Positions 1 to 11,720 of a stretch of 64,000 bases of DNA are shown piece by piece. The notes below the pieces were generated by a model. The model did no database searches and was not told the origin of the DNA. It saw only the letters and a list, made by a program, of their open reading frames with translations. The stretch's first letter is position 1, and each line of letters opens with the position of its first letter. A program made the position numbers and the translations under genes. This DNA is from Argentina anserina (lineage: Eukaryota > Streptophyta > Magnoliopsida > Rosales > Rosaceae). The stretch lies in NCBI RefSeq assembly GCF_933775445.1, contig NC_065873.1, forward strand, positions 2,852,001 through 2,916,000. Direction: 5' to 3'.

Positions 1-1060
1 CACACTTCTGTTTCTGATCATTCGTTATTGTAACTGGTTAATTATACTGATTGAATCTGATCTCATGCAATATATATAGTGTTATAGCTATTTATATTAC
101 TTTGTTCAAGCGTTTTGATACATTAATATGCTATATCGTATTATCGTTTAATACATGAATACATTTATCTATGTATCGCGCATATTGGATTTGTTGATGG
201 GTTGGGGTTTTTCTCAACAATCTTAAGACGTAATAAAACCAAAACACGCCATCGACCAAAGATCCGTATAAGCAAGGAGACGGTGGTTCTCGTTTTGGAA
301 TGTATATGTACTTTTTTTTTAAGTGTATGCGACCAACTGTTATACTACTCACTTTTGGACAACTTGGTAAACATGTGAATATACTAGCTGAGTTGCTCTG
401 TTAATTTTTTTGATAAGATACTTCTTCCTGTCATGCTTCTAGTTTTTTTCTTTTTAGATTGCAATGTTATGCTTCTAGTTTCACTGAGAAATATACTTTA
501 GGCAATGTATACCGTCTTTGGGTATAGGGTTTAACAATGTTATGCGTATGTAATTGCAGTGTATGGGTTTAGGGTATATGCAATGTATATGGTACACCGT
601 CTATGGGAGATTATATAACAATGGTTAGAACACTTTTTGCTAAATTTTGTCATCAGTTGGCTTAATAGAATCTCAATGATCTATTTCGTGTAGTAAGATT
701 TCATACATTGAGCTAGCACTGTAACATTCATGATCACTCCCAAAGCGCCCAATTTATGGGCTGTGCAACATGTTACAGATACCGTTTGGTTACAATACAT
801 ACAATTTGAATGAATAGCGTCAAGCCATTTTTGATAGTTGCAAACAACAACTATGACATATTTGTTGAGCTGTTTATAGTAACCGTAATAATTTACGAAT
901 TTGATAAGATGAATTTTAGGAAGTTAAACAAAATAAAAGTAGCAAATCTTGGAGTCATAATCATGTCCACGACAGAAAAATGCATGTAGTCGAAGTGGAG
1001 GTACGTGCAGTCTTAATTGATCAATTCCAAAAATATCACTTTGCCCATGATGTATCCACT
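1..1060. other. intergenic, no gene seen
   Basis: AT-rich DNA upstream of the cyclin gene. The only open frames are short, lack recognisable motifs and have no splice context. No repeat structure with clear ends was found. Confidence 0.5.
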
Positions 1061-1069
1061 AAATATTCC

Positions 1070-1290
1070 ACTTAACGGTAAGAAAGGATTTTCTAATTTA
1101 ATTTGTCCCAAATACAGATCACGTGGCACACGGTAATATCAGAACAAGTTGTAACGAGTCTGTGACCACGCCTTGACGCCATGTCATTTACCCTTCTGCC
1201 CTTAACGGTAATATTCTCAAATGCATAGGCCCGTAGATGGTGCCCCTGATCCAACGGCTCCAAATTAAAGGAGAATAAGACCGTTGGAGT
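1070..1290 (+). promoter_or_regulatory. MSA-type elements in the cyclin B promoter
   Basis: Four AACGG cores lie within about 375 bp upstream of the cyclin ATG. TCCAACGGCTC at 1250-1260 and TCCAACGGTC on the minus strand at 1279-1288 fit the plant mitosis-specific activator (MSA) element. Weaker CTTAACGGTA motifs occur at 1071-1080 and 1201-1210. MSA elements bind three-repeat MYB factors (MYB3R) and drive G2/M transcription of B-type cyclins. The match to the consensus is seen directly; binding here is inferred. Confidence 0.7.
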
Positions 1291-1444
1291 GAAGCGGTGG
1301 CTCCTCTTAGCTTCAAAAAGGGTCATTCGGCACCAAATTCTTATTCATTCTCTGAATCCCTCCTTGTTCTTCACAGAGAGAAACAGAGAGAAAGCAAGAA
1401 CATCAGAGTGGGTTTTAGAGGAAGCTTTGAATTGAAGATTAGCA

Positions 1445-4015
1445 ATGGCTTCGAGAGTCGTTGATCAACAACAAGTGAGAGGTATTGGTTCTCTTGTTTG
1501 TTCTTGATGATTGTTTCATCTGTTTTGAGATTCGAAATGTTAATAACATGCGGTTACGATGAAAAAGATTCGATCTTGGGTGTTTTTGATTGTGTAATTA
1601 CATAATACCCATCTCAAATCCGAAACCCATGTTGAGAAATCGTAGATTCTTATGTTCTTGGTTTCTTATTCTTGTATAAATTCTATGATTTGCTTTCTGG
1701 GTGCTCTTAATTCATCCCTAGATGATTAATTGGATTGTTTTTGGTGTCTTTTTGTTTGAAATGGGCATGATATATCTGATTTTCCTTCTGGGTTTGGCTA
1801 ATGTTTACCCCAATCTGATTGATTGAGGGCTTATGCTTAGATCTGAACGTTTTTTTTGTTATGGGCGTTTACCTTATTTGGTTTCATAAAGATTCAGTTA
1901 ATGTTTAGAAAAACAGTTAATGTTTAGATCATACCTATTATATCTTCCGAGTTATCTTTTGTTTAAAATTAGACAGTTGTATTTGTATTGTAATTGATTT
2001 CTACGAATGAGTTTGACATAATAGGCGATCTTTGTGACTGAGGCTGATTCTTTGAAATGGGTTTTGTGTGATAACAGGTATGGCAGTGGCTGGAGGAGGA
2101 GTTAAGCCAGTGAAGAAGGCTGTGCCCGATGGAAGGAACAGAAAGCCATTGGGTGAGATTGGTAACCAGCAAGCTGTTAGAGGAATTGAGGTCAAGCCTA
2201 ATCGACCCATTACAAGGTTTGTTATTGCTCTCTTCTATATGTGCCTGTTTGGGAATTGTTTTTGTTTCTTTGTGTAATTGTGTTTATGTATATGTATATG
2301 GTGATTGTTACATTCTTACTGATGTTCTATAGTGATTGCAGGAACTTCCGGGCTCAATTACTCGCTAATGCCCAGGCTGCAGCAGCTAATGAGAACAACA
2401 AGGTTTGTTTTGGACTCTTGATTGATGTACTTGTTCAAGTTTTTACCCTGTTATGCATTATTGTCATGTAACTGATTTTTGGTTGTGCTATTTTTTTCTA
2501 CAGAAACAAGTTTGTGTGAATGTAAATGGTGCTCCTGCTGTTCTTGATGAACTTGTGCCAGTTAAGAGAGCTGAGGCACCCAAGGAAGTGCCAAAGAAAC
2601 TTGTTATTGTTAAGCCAAAGCCCAAGGAAGTCATCGAAATTAGCCCTGACACAGTTGATGGCTTGATTGAAAAGGCTAAGCCTGAGAAGAAGAAAGAAGG
2701 AGCTTCAAAGAAGAAATCAGCACCAACTCTCTCTTCTGTCCTTACTGCTAGAAGCAAGGTAACAAATTAACCTGTTTCCATTCTTTGTTGAGTTGATTAC
2801 ATGTGGAGGCAATTTTGTCTTATGTATCTTATTGGTGATGTCCAGGCTGCTTGTGGTTTGACTAATAAACCAAAGGAAGTGATTGTTGATATTGATGCCA
2901 AAGATGTTGGTAATGACTTGGCTGCTGTTGAATATGTTGAGGACATGTACAAGTTCTATAAGCTTGTTGAGGTATTGATTGGATTAAATTGTCCCCTTGT
3001 TTTTTTGTACAAGTTCTATAATTTTACTGTTTTAGTATTCAATTAATGTCTAACTAATGTCACATGTCATGCAGCACGAGAACCGCCCTCATGACTATAT
3101 GGACTCACAACCTGAGATTAATGAAAGCATGAGAGCTATTCTGATGGATTGGCTGGTATCTGTTCACAGCAAATTCGAGCTTTCTCCCGAGAGTTTCTAC
3201 CTTACCATCAACATAATTGATCGCTTCCTTTCGGTCAAGACTGTGCCAAGGAGAGAGTTGCAGTTAGTTGGCATCAGTGCAATGCTTATTGCCTCAAAGT
3301 ATGAAGAGATCTGGCCCCCTCAGGTGGATGACTTTGTTAGCCTTTCGGACAAGGCCTACAGTAATGTGCAGATCTTGGTGATGGAGAAAATGATACTGGG
3401 CAAGTTGGAGTGGACCTTGACTGTGCCTACACTTTATGTGTTTTTGGTCCGGTTCATTAAAGCTGCAATTCCAGATGAACAAGTGAGTATTCATATGAAT
3501 GAACCCCTTAGATGTTGATAATTTGTTAATATTGATCAGTCATTAACTGTTTCTTGTTTGGAACTGTTTTAGATGGAAAACCTGGTCTACTATCTAGCTG
3601 AATTGGGAATGATGCATTACGGCATACTTATGTACTGCCCTTCTATGATTGCTGCATCTGCAGTCTATGCTGCTAAATGCACTCTGAACAAGAGCCCTGA
3701 TTGGTGTGACACACTTAAGCTCCACACTGGTTTCTCCGAATCTCAACTAATGTAAGCTCTCTGTCCTCTTTTCTTTTTTCTTCACAATTTAACAAGCGAG
3801 TCTGTATATGATTGATTGGGGATCATTACTTATACCTATCCTTTCCAAACAGTGATTGTTCCAAAGTGTTGGTGAGCTTGCACGCAAAGGCTGCGAAAAA
3901 CAAGCTTCAGGGTGTGTACAAGAAGTACTTGAGTGCTGATAGAGGTGCTGTGGCTTTGCTGACTCCAGCCAAATCGCTTTTACCACCGGCCAAAGCTTCA
4001 GGAAGATCTTCATAG
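1445..4015 (+). CDS. G2/mitotic-specific B-type cyclin (CYCB1-like)
   Basis: The regulatory subunit of a mitotic cyclin-dependent kinase that drives the G2/M transition in the nucleus and is destroyed at anaphase. Eight coding exons join in frame with GT-AG introns: 1445-1481, 2078-2216, 2342-2402, 2504-2758, 2846-2971, 3075-3482, 3573-3751 and 3853-4015. They give 455 residues, a normal length for plant CYCB1. A destruction box RKPLGEIGN lies at residues 34-42. A lysine-rich linker follows, and the cyclin box begins near residue 225 with the signature MRAILMDWL. The cyclin C domain is in exons 6 to 8. The start is chosen because the first exon splices in frame into the D-box exon. MSA motifs upstream fit mitotic expression. 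No lesions seen. The subgroup (B1) is inferred from overall similarity. Confidence 0.93.
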
Positions 4016-4370
4016 AGACTTAATCATGGGGAAGAAGGGGGGATAAACAAGAGTTGATAATAGATTGGGTTTCCATGTTCAGGCAAAAACAGATGTGTTT
4101 TAGATTCTATTGTACTGTTCCATGTTTAGATTTTCAAGGAAACATTATTAGTATAATAATTTTTTTTCCAAATGATCACAGATGAGTGCCATCACTATGT
4201 TTATTTATCTTCTGAGAATGAAAAATAATCACCACTGTGATCATTCATCATTATATCATCCAAAACGACTAATGGTGGTTATCTTAATCGTTAAAACTGA
4301 AATTATGAAACTTAATTATGGCCGTACACGAAAGGGTGGGTACCTACTCGACTCTTTATAGTTTATACCA

Positions 4371-4536
4371 CTCCTAGCTGGGTTAATCTAGTATACATCA
4401 ATGTATGCTATACATCCCACATCCAACGGTTGACAACATATATTATTTTTTTGACCCCACTCATAAAACAATATCGACCGTCGAATGTGGGATATATAAC
4501 ATACATTGATGTATACTAGAATTTTCCCTCCTAGCT
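4371..4536. mobile_element. Mutator-like MITE with 9-bp target duplication
   Basis: A 148-bp fold-back element at 4380-4527. Its arms share CTAGTATACATCAATGTATG at the two ends, followed by related ATCCCACAT segments. It is flanked by identical 9-bp direct repeats CTCCTAGCT (4371-4379 and 4528-4536). The long inverted arms and the 9-bp duplication fit the Mutator superfamily. It has no coding capacity. Confidence 0.75.
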
Positions 4537-4731
4537 AGAATTTATGCAACCATAATTTGATCAACAACTCTTTTTCAACCCTTGAATCACCAGTTTCTAC
4601 ATTAATATAAAGTGGTTTCTAGGCTCTAATTAAAACTCAAAAGTCAAGCAGACTATGAGGACTTCTTCATGGCTCTTGATGAATATTTGTGAGGAAACAC
4701 CGTATCCTAACCGTGTCTTAAAACCAATCTC

Positions 4732-4739
4732 TATATAAA
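4732..4739 (+). promoter_or_regulatory. TATA box of the first BSP gene
   Basis: TATATAAA, 69 bp from its last base to the ATG at 4808. The surrounding CTATATAAACCA(n)AGAG context recurs in front of the other BSP copies at 9942, 15105 and (minus) 50033, which supports it as the real core promoter. Confidence 0.7.
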
Positions 4740-4807
4740 CCACATAGAGCAAACACTTGATGCATAACAATTTAATTACAGTCATTTGATAAATCATTTT
4801 AGACACT

Positions 4808-5837
4808 ATGGCTCGCTCTCTCCTTCCTTTGGTCTTGGCCTCTCTCTTAGCCCTAGCTACTCTCCATGAAACTCAAGCTATTGAGTACATCGTCGAGAAC
4901 CGGGCTGAGAACACCCCTGGCGGAGTCCGGTTTAGAGACGAATTAGGCGTGGACTACACCAAGCAAAGAATGAGAGACGCCACTGAGTTCATTTGGAACC
5001 TCTTTAAGGAAACTACAGCTGCAGAAAGAAGGGACACCCCACGCATAAGCTTGTTTGTCGAAGTAAGAGATGGCATTGCGGCTTCGAGCGGTGACATAAT
5101 TCATGTTTCAGCCAAGTACATGGAGGTACGTACGTACATATACGTAATCATGTTCCAGATTTTTCATATTTTACGTATACTTGTTTTTTCCCTTAATATT
5201 TGTTTAGACTAGTATACAATATACACATATAACAATATCCAAGAATATAAATTCTTGTCACAGTTCGTTATAACTGTGTGATGGGGTCTTCTCACATGAG
5301 TGTTAACCTGTGAGACGATATTGGAGAGTTATGCTAGTCGACTGTTGTGAAAATTCCGCAATATGAAATTGAGATGATGAGGACATGCACTTAAATTTGG
5401 TGCTGATTTTTCGTTGATAGTACTTTCGACCTTGACCTTGCTAATAATTTTTTCTACCTTATATGCAGGACCTAACGGCAGCAAACCTCAAAAAAGACTT
5501 CAACTGGGTAATTTACCATGAGGTCACACACTCATTGCAGAGGAATGGAAATGGTCAAGCTCCTACCGGATTAGTAGAAGGAATTGCAGAGTTTGTAACC
5601 TTGACGTCTGGCTTTATATACGACGGGTTTGCTCAACCTGGTGATGGTAACAATTGGGACGAGGGTTACGGCGTAACTGCTCGGTTTCTGGAGTATTGCA
5701 ATGGCCTTAAAGACGGGTTTGTGGCAGAACTTAATAAGAAGATGATAGATGGTTACAGTGACGATTTCTTTAACCAGTTGCTGGGGAAGACAGTCGATCA
5801 GCTGTGGACTGACTACAAAGCCAAATATGCAAATTAA
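4808..5837 (+). CDS. basic secretory protein (BSP), PR-17-like zinc metallopeptidase
   Basis: A secreted protein of the plant basic secretory protein family (PF04450; PR-17 group with tobacco NtPRp27 and wheat WCI-5), linked to defence in the apoplast. Two exons, 4808-5125 and 5469-5837, give 228 residues, typical for the family. Residues 1-24 form a signal peptide ending in ETQA. The zincin motif HEVTH is at 123-127, followed by the family-typical GLVEGIAEFV stretch. The donor GAG/GTACGT and acceptor GCAG are good. The intron lies about four residues earlier than in the paralogue at 15181 and is phase 0 rather than phase 1. The joining residues MEDLTAANL differ from the paralogue's IAGYSGDV. 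The reading frame is otherwise undamaged. Peptidase activity is a family inference. Confidence 0.88.
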
Positions 5838-6671
5838 GAATGTCTCATATTATATACTTCCAATATTTAAGTTGATGCAAAGCCAATTAAGTTGATACGT
5901 ATATGAATAAGACTGTTGTTAGTCCTTGATTTATTATATATCATCGTCCCCAAATTAAAGCAAGTGACTAATATATGGAAAGGGTCTCTACATTAGCTAC
6001 TTCGTTGTCATTTTAGTTACTTTTAATAATCAACAAGATGTATTATTACAAAATCAAGTACATTCAGGTTTATGGAGAAATTATTATATATATCTACCAC
6101 ATATCTCACGTGTCATACTTTCTTAATGTTATTGGTTAATTATTTACTGTGTTTCTGATTAGTTTTTATATGTAAATAAATTGTTGTCATTTTCACCGCG
6201 TGCATGTTAATTATACCATGACGTAATATAATTGGCTGGGTACACCACATGACAGTGTCACATGGTGTGGCGGATACACAAAATAATTACTCAAAACTTC
6301 TACTAGCTAGTCGTTTGATCATTCCAATCCATCTCGACGATGGTAGCGGGCCTCCTTTTATAAACAGATTAATCCGTGGTAGCCTAAACCCTTAACAAGC
6401 ATCTATCAGTCTTTTGTGATTCTGATCTATCATCCCCTGTGGTCATGTTATCCGAAGCTAATGATTAACTTATTGGTTAAACTTAATATTAAATCTTGAA
6501 ATTTCGCCATACGTATGGCCATTCTCAAAAGGGTTCATACTGACTCGATCTATTCTTTAATTACCCTCTGATAATCTATATAGAACTTGTGCAACCATGA
6601 TTTGGACAACAAATTAATATACTACTACTGAAGAAACAAACTTAAAAAAAAACCGATCGCGAAGAGTCTCT
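5838..6671. other. intergenic, no gene seen
   Basis: AT-rich DNA after the first BSP gene. An imperfect hairpin lies around 6242-6270 (ACACCACATG and CACATGGTGT), resembling a segment near 32509-32555. This may be a worn MITE, but its ends are not clear. Confidence 0.4.
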
Positions 6672-9600
6672 ATACTTGTAATAACTCGATTTTTTCGGAA
6701 TGATTTTTGGACCACTTTTGAATTTATAAAGTATATGAAATTCATTAAACATGTTGTGCCGCCTTGCGAAGTCGGAAATTGAAAACGGAAACGTTAACGG
6801 AACGTTTATTTAGAAAAAACGTTACGTTTCCGCAACGTATATATCGACTTTTACTCCATTGATTGTTTGTGAAAACTTTCTTCACGAAAGTCGTAGAGCT
6901 CGTCGATGCGAGTACATGGAAATGTGACACGTTCGAATCGGACATCGGAGGTGAAAGTTATTAACGTCAGAAGTTCGTTTCCGATTTTTGGAAACAAGTA
7001 TAAATAGAAAAATTTAGGGATTAGGGTTTCCATTTCTGGAAACCCTTCACCCGCCCCCCTTCACTTCTTCTCTCCCCCTTCGCGATCTCTCCCCAAGCCT
7101 CTCTCACCCTCCGAAAACTCCGGCGATCTTGCAGTCCAGCCTGCCGTGACGGACACCGCCCCTCCCAATCGCATCGCACGGACTTCCTCTACAAACCCCG
7201 AGGTCGACGCATCTCCTCGCAACGTCGTGAGCCTCCGCGCTCCAACCCGAGGCCGCAAGCTTCATCGCCACCATTGAGCACCACTTCGGCGACGCGAGGG
7301 CACGGAGGAGAGCATCACGACGCCGATCCTCGCCCTTGGAGCCCTCTGCTATCGACTCAGGGGAAAAACCGCACGATTCCAGTCCACCCCGAGGAATCGA
7401 AGCACCACCGACGATCTGAGCTTCTCCGGTGCTAAATCGAAGTTCTAAACTACAATTAAGGTATGATTTGATGTAATTGATGGGTTGGTTGTGATTGTTG
7501 TTGGATTTTGAATGGATTAGAGGAAGATCGGAGGAGGTGAGGAGAGTGAGGTTACCGCCGCTTTAGGCGGCACATGGGGGAGCGTGGGAGGAGTAGGAGG
7601 TGGTCTGAGACCGTAGGAAGGAGGAGGAGATGAGGAAGAGTTTTGGGGCGGAGGTGGCGTGATACGCTCCGGTGCCGGAGTAGGCGTGTGGGCCTCACGC
7701 CCGGTCGCCGGCGAGTGGCGCGTGTACCCCACGCGCCGCCACGTGCGGCGGCGCGTGAACAATGTTACTGAAAAGGTAATTTTGTAATTTATTTTTACGT
7801 ACGGTAAATGTAAAAATGTGATTTACGTACGGTAAATACAAATTTTATTTACGTACGGTAAATGTAAATGTAAATTACTTTTAATAAAGGTAAAAAGTAA
7901 TTTTGGAAGGGTAATTCAGTAATTATTAATTACTCAGATAGTACGTACATTCGAATAGTATTTATACGTACAGAAAATACGTAAACAGTTTGTACTCGTA
8001 CAGAGATACGAATTGGATGTGTATTTGTACATCAATACATTAATAGTAAATACGTGAATAGTACTCAGTGAACAATAAATTCGTAAAACTGAAAATTGCT
8101 GAACAGTAACCGATTATTACTGTTTCGGCATTTAAAGGTTTACGAAACGTTTCTAAATTCTTTTCTTATCTTTTCAAGGTGATCGATAAATAAAAAAAAA
8201 GAATTATCTTCAGAAATTGTGAAATTACGTTCGAGTTGATAAGGTGAGTAAAATCTCACGTATTTACGAATCTACCCTTGCGGTGAATTCAAGATTTTGC
8301 AAGAGTTTTAAATATTGAAATACGACATGTATATGATATAGTGGAATATATATATTTGTATAAATGGTAAATAAGTACTTATATATATAGTTTGCTATAT
8401 TATATACTGTTATGAATTCATTGTGAATAGGTCATTTCGATGACGAGAATTATATTGAGCATGTGATTTAAATTGTATAATATGAGGTGTGATTATTGTA
8501 CGTGGTTTTAACACAGTGTTTGTTAAAACGTTTTGTCTTCGGACGAGTTTTGTCTTCGAATGAGTTTTTGTCTTCGGTGTTTATGAAATAAGACATGTAT
8601 ATGATATAGTGGATTACATATATATTGTATAAATGGTAAATAGGTACATATATATATATATATAGTTAGCTATATAATATACTGTTATGATTTTTATCAT
8701 GATTATGTCATTTTAACGACTAGATTTATATATCGAACATGTGATTTTTGATTTGTACAATATGAGGTGTGATTATTGTACGTGATTTTGATTTGTACAA
8801 TATGAGGTGTGATTATTGTACGTGAATTTAACATGGAGATTGTTAAAATGTTGATTGTCTTCGGACTTGATTTTTGGTACAATATTATGTGAGATTATTG
8901 TACGTGTTTGGCAAGTCGGAACCTAGCCTTTGGCCGGGCGAAAGTTACGATACAGTTAGAGCTCTAGTCTGTCTGCCGGAGTACTGCATGAGAGGTAACA
9001 GGTGGGTTATCGGCTCATGAGTACTCATATTTTTGACATCGGGTAGCGAGGAGGTTGCTCTATGTCGGACGTTGGGCAGTGAGGAGGTTGCCCAATGTCG
9101 GGCGTTGGGTAGCGAGGAGGTTGCCCAACGTCGGCGGTGTACTACTTGAGAGGTAACAGAGGTGTATCAGCGCTCATTAGTACTTGTATTATAAATGCAT
9201 TTGGGTAAACAGAGGGGTTGCCCAATTTCTCATGAGCACTATCATTTTCATATTTTTGGGACAACCAGATGGGCTGTCCATTGACTCATGAGTGCATTTA
9301 TATTTGTTGATCTGTGGATTGTCGTATATATTGATATGCGATTTATATTGTTTTATTTTACTCATACGAGCTGTAAAGCTTACCGGGTTTGTGTTTACAA
9401 TCCCGGTGCACCAATTCGATGGTGTAGGAGATACTACTGCAGGTGTCGATTAGTGGGAATCGAAGGACGACTCCGGAGACTCGAAGTGTTCATTATCTTG
9501 AGTGTGGTGAGGTTTCTGTTGCGGATTTATGTGTGAGAACTTGTGAGGATTTATTTGTGAGTTGTGGGAGATTGTGAGGATTATTACATTTCCATTTTAT

Positions 9601-9775
9601 GTAATGTTGATTTATATTTTGGTTTGTAATAATTGGTTGTCTGAGTTGTATTGTGAACTCAGTAATGATCCGCTGTGCATTTAAAACAATTTCGATTCGT
9701 TGAGATTGATTTGGTGTTTTTCGACTTTGGAATTTTGAGTTTTTAAGCTCGAAATTTTAGGGCCGTTATAATACT
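6672..9775 (+). mobile_element. solo LTR of a large LTR retrotransposon
   Basis: An element of 3,094 bp at 6677-9770, starting TGTAATAACTCG and ending GGCCGTTATA, flanked by the 5-bp direct repeat ATACT (6672-6676 and 9771-9775). The canonical CA end has become TA. TATAAATAG at 6999-7007 fits an LTR promoter, followed by a GC-rich leader-like stretch at about 7040-7760. No gag, pol, primer-binding site or second LTR is visible, so I read it as a solo LTR. The related element at 58936-61519 is in the opposite orientation. The short proline-rich frame at 7517-7762 is not taken as a gene. Confidence 0.75.
8318..8860 (+). repeat. tandem duplication inside the solo LTR
   Basis: Two related units of about 270 bp begin near 8318 and 8590, each with GACATGTATATGATATAGTG, a TA-rich run and GAGGTGTGATTATTGTACGT. 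Within the second unit a 40-bp block containing ATTTGTACAATATGAG is repeated directly (8751 and 8791). The inverted family member at 58936-61519 carries the same kind of duplication, so it predates the insertions. Confidence 0.65.
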
Positions 9776-9941
9776 AATATCAATTGCTAGCTAGCTAGGC
9801 GGGCCCTAACCTCACGACACTGGCAGGAAGAAGGAAACTCGTCTGCTTGACTATTCTGAGGACTCTTCATGGCTATTGATGAATATTGGTCAGGATTCCC
9901 GTACCCTAATGCATGTCGACCATGTTTGTAGAACCAAACTC

Positions 9942-9949
9942 CATATAAA
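9942..9949 (+). promoter_or_regulatory. relic TATA box of a BSP pseudogene
   Basis: CATATAAACCAC followed by AAAGAG matches the conserved core promoter of the intact BSP genes. About 100 bp upstream of it also aligns with the promoter at 4650-4740, showing that the duplication carried the promoter with it. Confidence 0.55.
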
Positions 9950-9960
9950 CCACAAAGAGC

Positions 9961-10049
9961 AATGTTGACTTTCTCCTTTCGTTGATCATAGCTTTGGTAA
10001 ATCATTTCTAACACCAATGTTGACTTTCTCCTTTCGTTGATCATAGCTT
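9961..10049 (+). repeat. 34-bp direct repeat in the pseudogene leader
   Basis: The block starting AATGTTGACTTTCTCC occurs at 9961-9994 and again at 10016-10049, 55 bp apart. The second copy replaces the original signal-peptide start, so the ATG at 10017 runs into TGA after seven codons. Confidence 0.75.
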
Positions 10050-10313
10050 CTCTCTTAGCCCTAGCTACTGTTCATATATGAAACTCAAGATGTTGGGTAC
10101 GTACATTGCGGAGAACCGGGCCGTGAATGATGGTTTTAAATTGTTACCTTGTGTTCAGGGCCTAACGGCAGTGAAACAAAAAAAAAAAGACTTCGATGTG
10201 ATACTTTACCATGAATTCACACACTCATTGCAGAGGAATGGAAAAGGTCAAGCTCCTAGCTACCGGATTGGTAGAAGGGATTGCAGACTTCGTGAGCTTC
10301 TTGTGGGAGTTCT
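10017..10313 (+). pseudogene. BSP (PR-17-like) pseudogene, truncated
   Basis: A decayed copy closest to the gene at 4808. It keeps the signal-peptide DNA CTCTCTTAGCCCTAGCTACT, a GAGAACCGGGCC stretch, and then jumps straight to exon-2 sequence including CTAACGGCAGTG and a zincin motif HEFTH with SLQRNGKGQAP. Most of exon 1 and the intron are missing, the leader has a stop and the frame is shifted. Homology ends at 10313, exactly where the LTR sequence beginning TGTTATAAAAC starts. No continuation was found beyond the LTR fragment. Confidence 0.85.
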
Positions 10314-11318
10314 TGTTATAAAACAGTAATATATTGCATATATAATTTAATAAGTCGAATTATAAATAATTATAAATCATAAACGAAGAACACGAAAAAA
10401 AATTCAACCAAAATACCGAACGATTGGTGATGGAAAAACTAGTTGAGACGTGTGTGATACCACACTGTCCTTAAGACGTTTACGCCTCCTCTACCGGTGC
10501 AAGGATGCTTGGCGCTTGTCTCCCAGGATATAACGACTAAACGATTTTAGGAAGTTGCACTACTAACTAGAACCCTCAACGAACTCGAAAGGTACCTCTT
10601 TCTATCACCAGAGAAAAGCTAAGAATTTTGAGAGTGGGAGAGGATTGTGTTTCGAATGGGATCATTTTACAATGAAAGGATGGTGGCTATTTATACTGTG
10701 AGGATTTGCAATCAGCAATTAATAAGATGGCTGTTATAAAAATCAAAAGATCATAACATATATGAGTTACATATGTTACAAACATTGATTTCAATTCTGT
10801 TATAATTCTCCATAACACACAATAACTCAGTTGTTACAAAAGAAGAATTTTGAAAAGTCAAGAGAATTTGAAAAGTCATCACCGAATTTTCGGAAATGCA
10901 AAAAGAATATGCGTTCCGACCCTCAATTCGGTGTTGCATTCGTGTCCGCAGGTCGCACGGGCATACACGAGTTTCCCTTGCGACCTAGGATTTGCACCCC
11001 CCCTGCGCGTGCGTGAGAGGGTATAATGGGGCTTATACACTTTACAATACATACACAATGGATTCTATATAAAGTCTTTTCAACAATTCTCTTTTCCAAT
11101 GTGGGACAAATACATTTCCCTCATTCTAAGTAGCCATCTTTGAGTGACAATTTCTTATTCACCCACAAACCAAATTACACAAACAAACATATGATCTTGT
11201 AGCCCTCATTATGGAGAACTCAAATCTATGTTCATCTTTGATTAATTATAAGTTTAACTTAATTTAATTAATCATTTAAAATTTGGTTTTAAATGGTTTT
11301 TCCAACCATTTTCCAACA
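10314..11318 (-). mobile_element. LTR, probably copia-type, minus orientation
   Basis: Read on the minus strand it starts TGTTGGAAAATGG at 11318 and ends TTTTATAACA at 10314, about 1,005 bp with TG and CA termini. It contains a TATA-like CTTTATATAGAATCC (minus, near 11065). Just outside its start, still on the minus strand, is the purine-rich GTGGGGAAT, as expected of a polypurine tract before a 3-prime LTR. I therefore read it as the 3-prime LTR of a minus-strand element whose remainder is mostly gone. Superfamily is inferred. Confidence 0.6.
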
Positions 11319-11720
11319 ATTCCCCACATGAATGAAATTGGCCACCAAAGACTCGATAGAATTTGGTGATAGATTTCTACGGTTGAAACCTGCATAGGAT
11401 AGGTAGGTTTGACCATTTGAACCTTCCCTTATAAAAGTATGCTTACTTTACTAACTAAATAGTAGACGTGATGTCTTTGAACTATTCGTCGTTTGTGTAA
11501 ATGATGACATACTTTACACATGAGTCTCCCTGGTACACTTCGGTTCTCATTTTTGTGCCCATTTTGGCCATGGAACACACGCCTGGTTCTGCAAGTAGTT
11601 TGATAAGAGTTATGTCCTCAATAACTCCCCTAGAAGCGGCCCCACTTCTCTCTTGCATAGGTGATCTCTTAATTAAGAGTAACCCGCATTACTCTGCTCG
11701 ATTTCTCAACCCATAAGAAT
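11319..11720 (-). mobile_element. internal fragment of the same LTR element
   Basis: About 400 bp next to the presumed polypurine tract. It is read as the end of the internal region because it adjoins the LTR in the expected order. No protein domain is visible and the far boundary is not defined. No second LTR or matching target duplication was found. Confidence 0.35.

Noticed and set aside
6920..6960. tRNA-like GTTCGAATC word
   Set aside because: Only the T-loop-like word is present. There is no acceptor stem or anticodon arm, and it lies in the LTR.
7517..7762. Proline-rich minus-strand frame in the first solo LTR
   Set aside because: It arises from the GC-rich leader of the element and has no domain. 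It is not preserved as a frame in the second copy.
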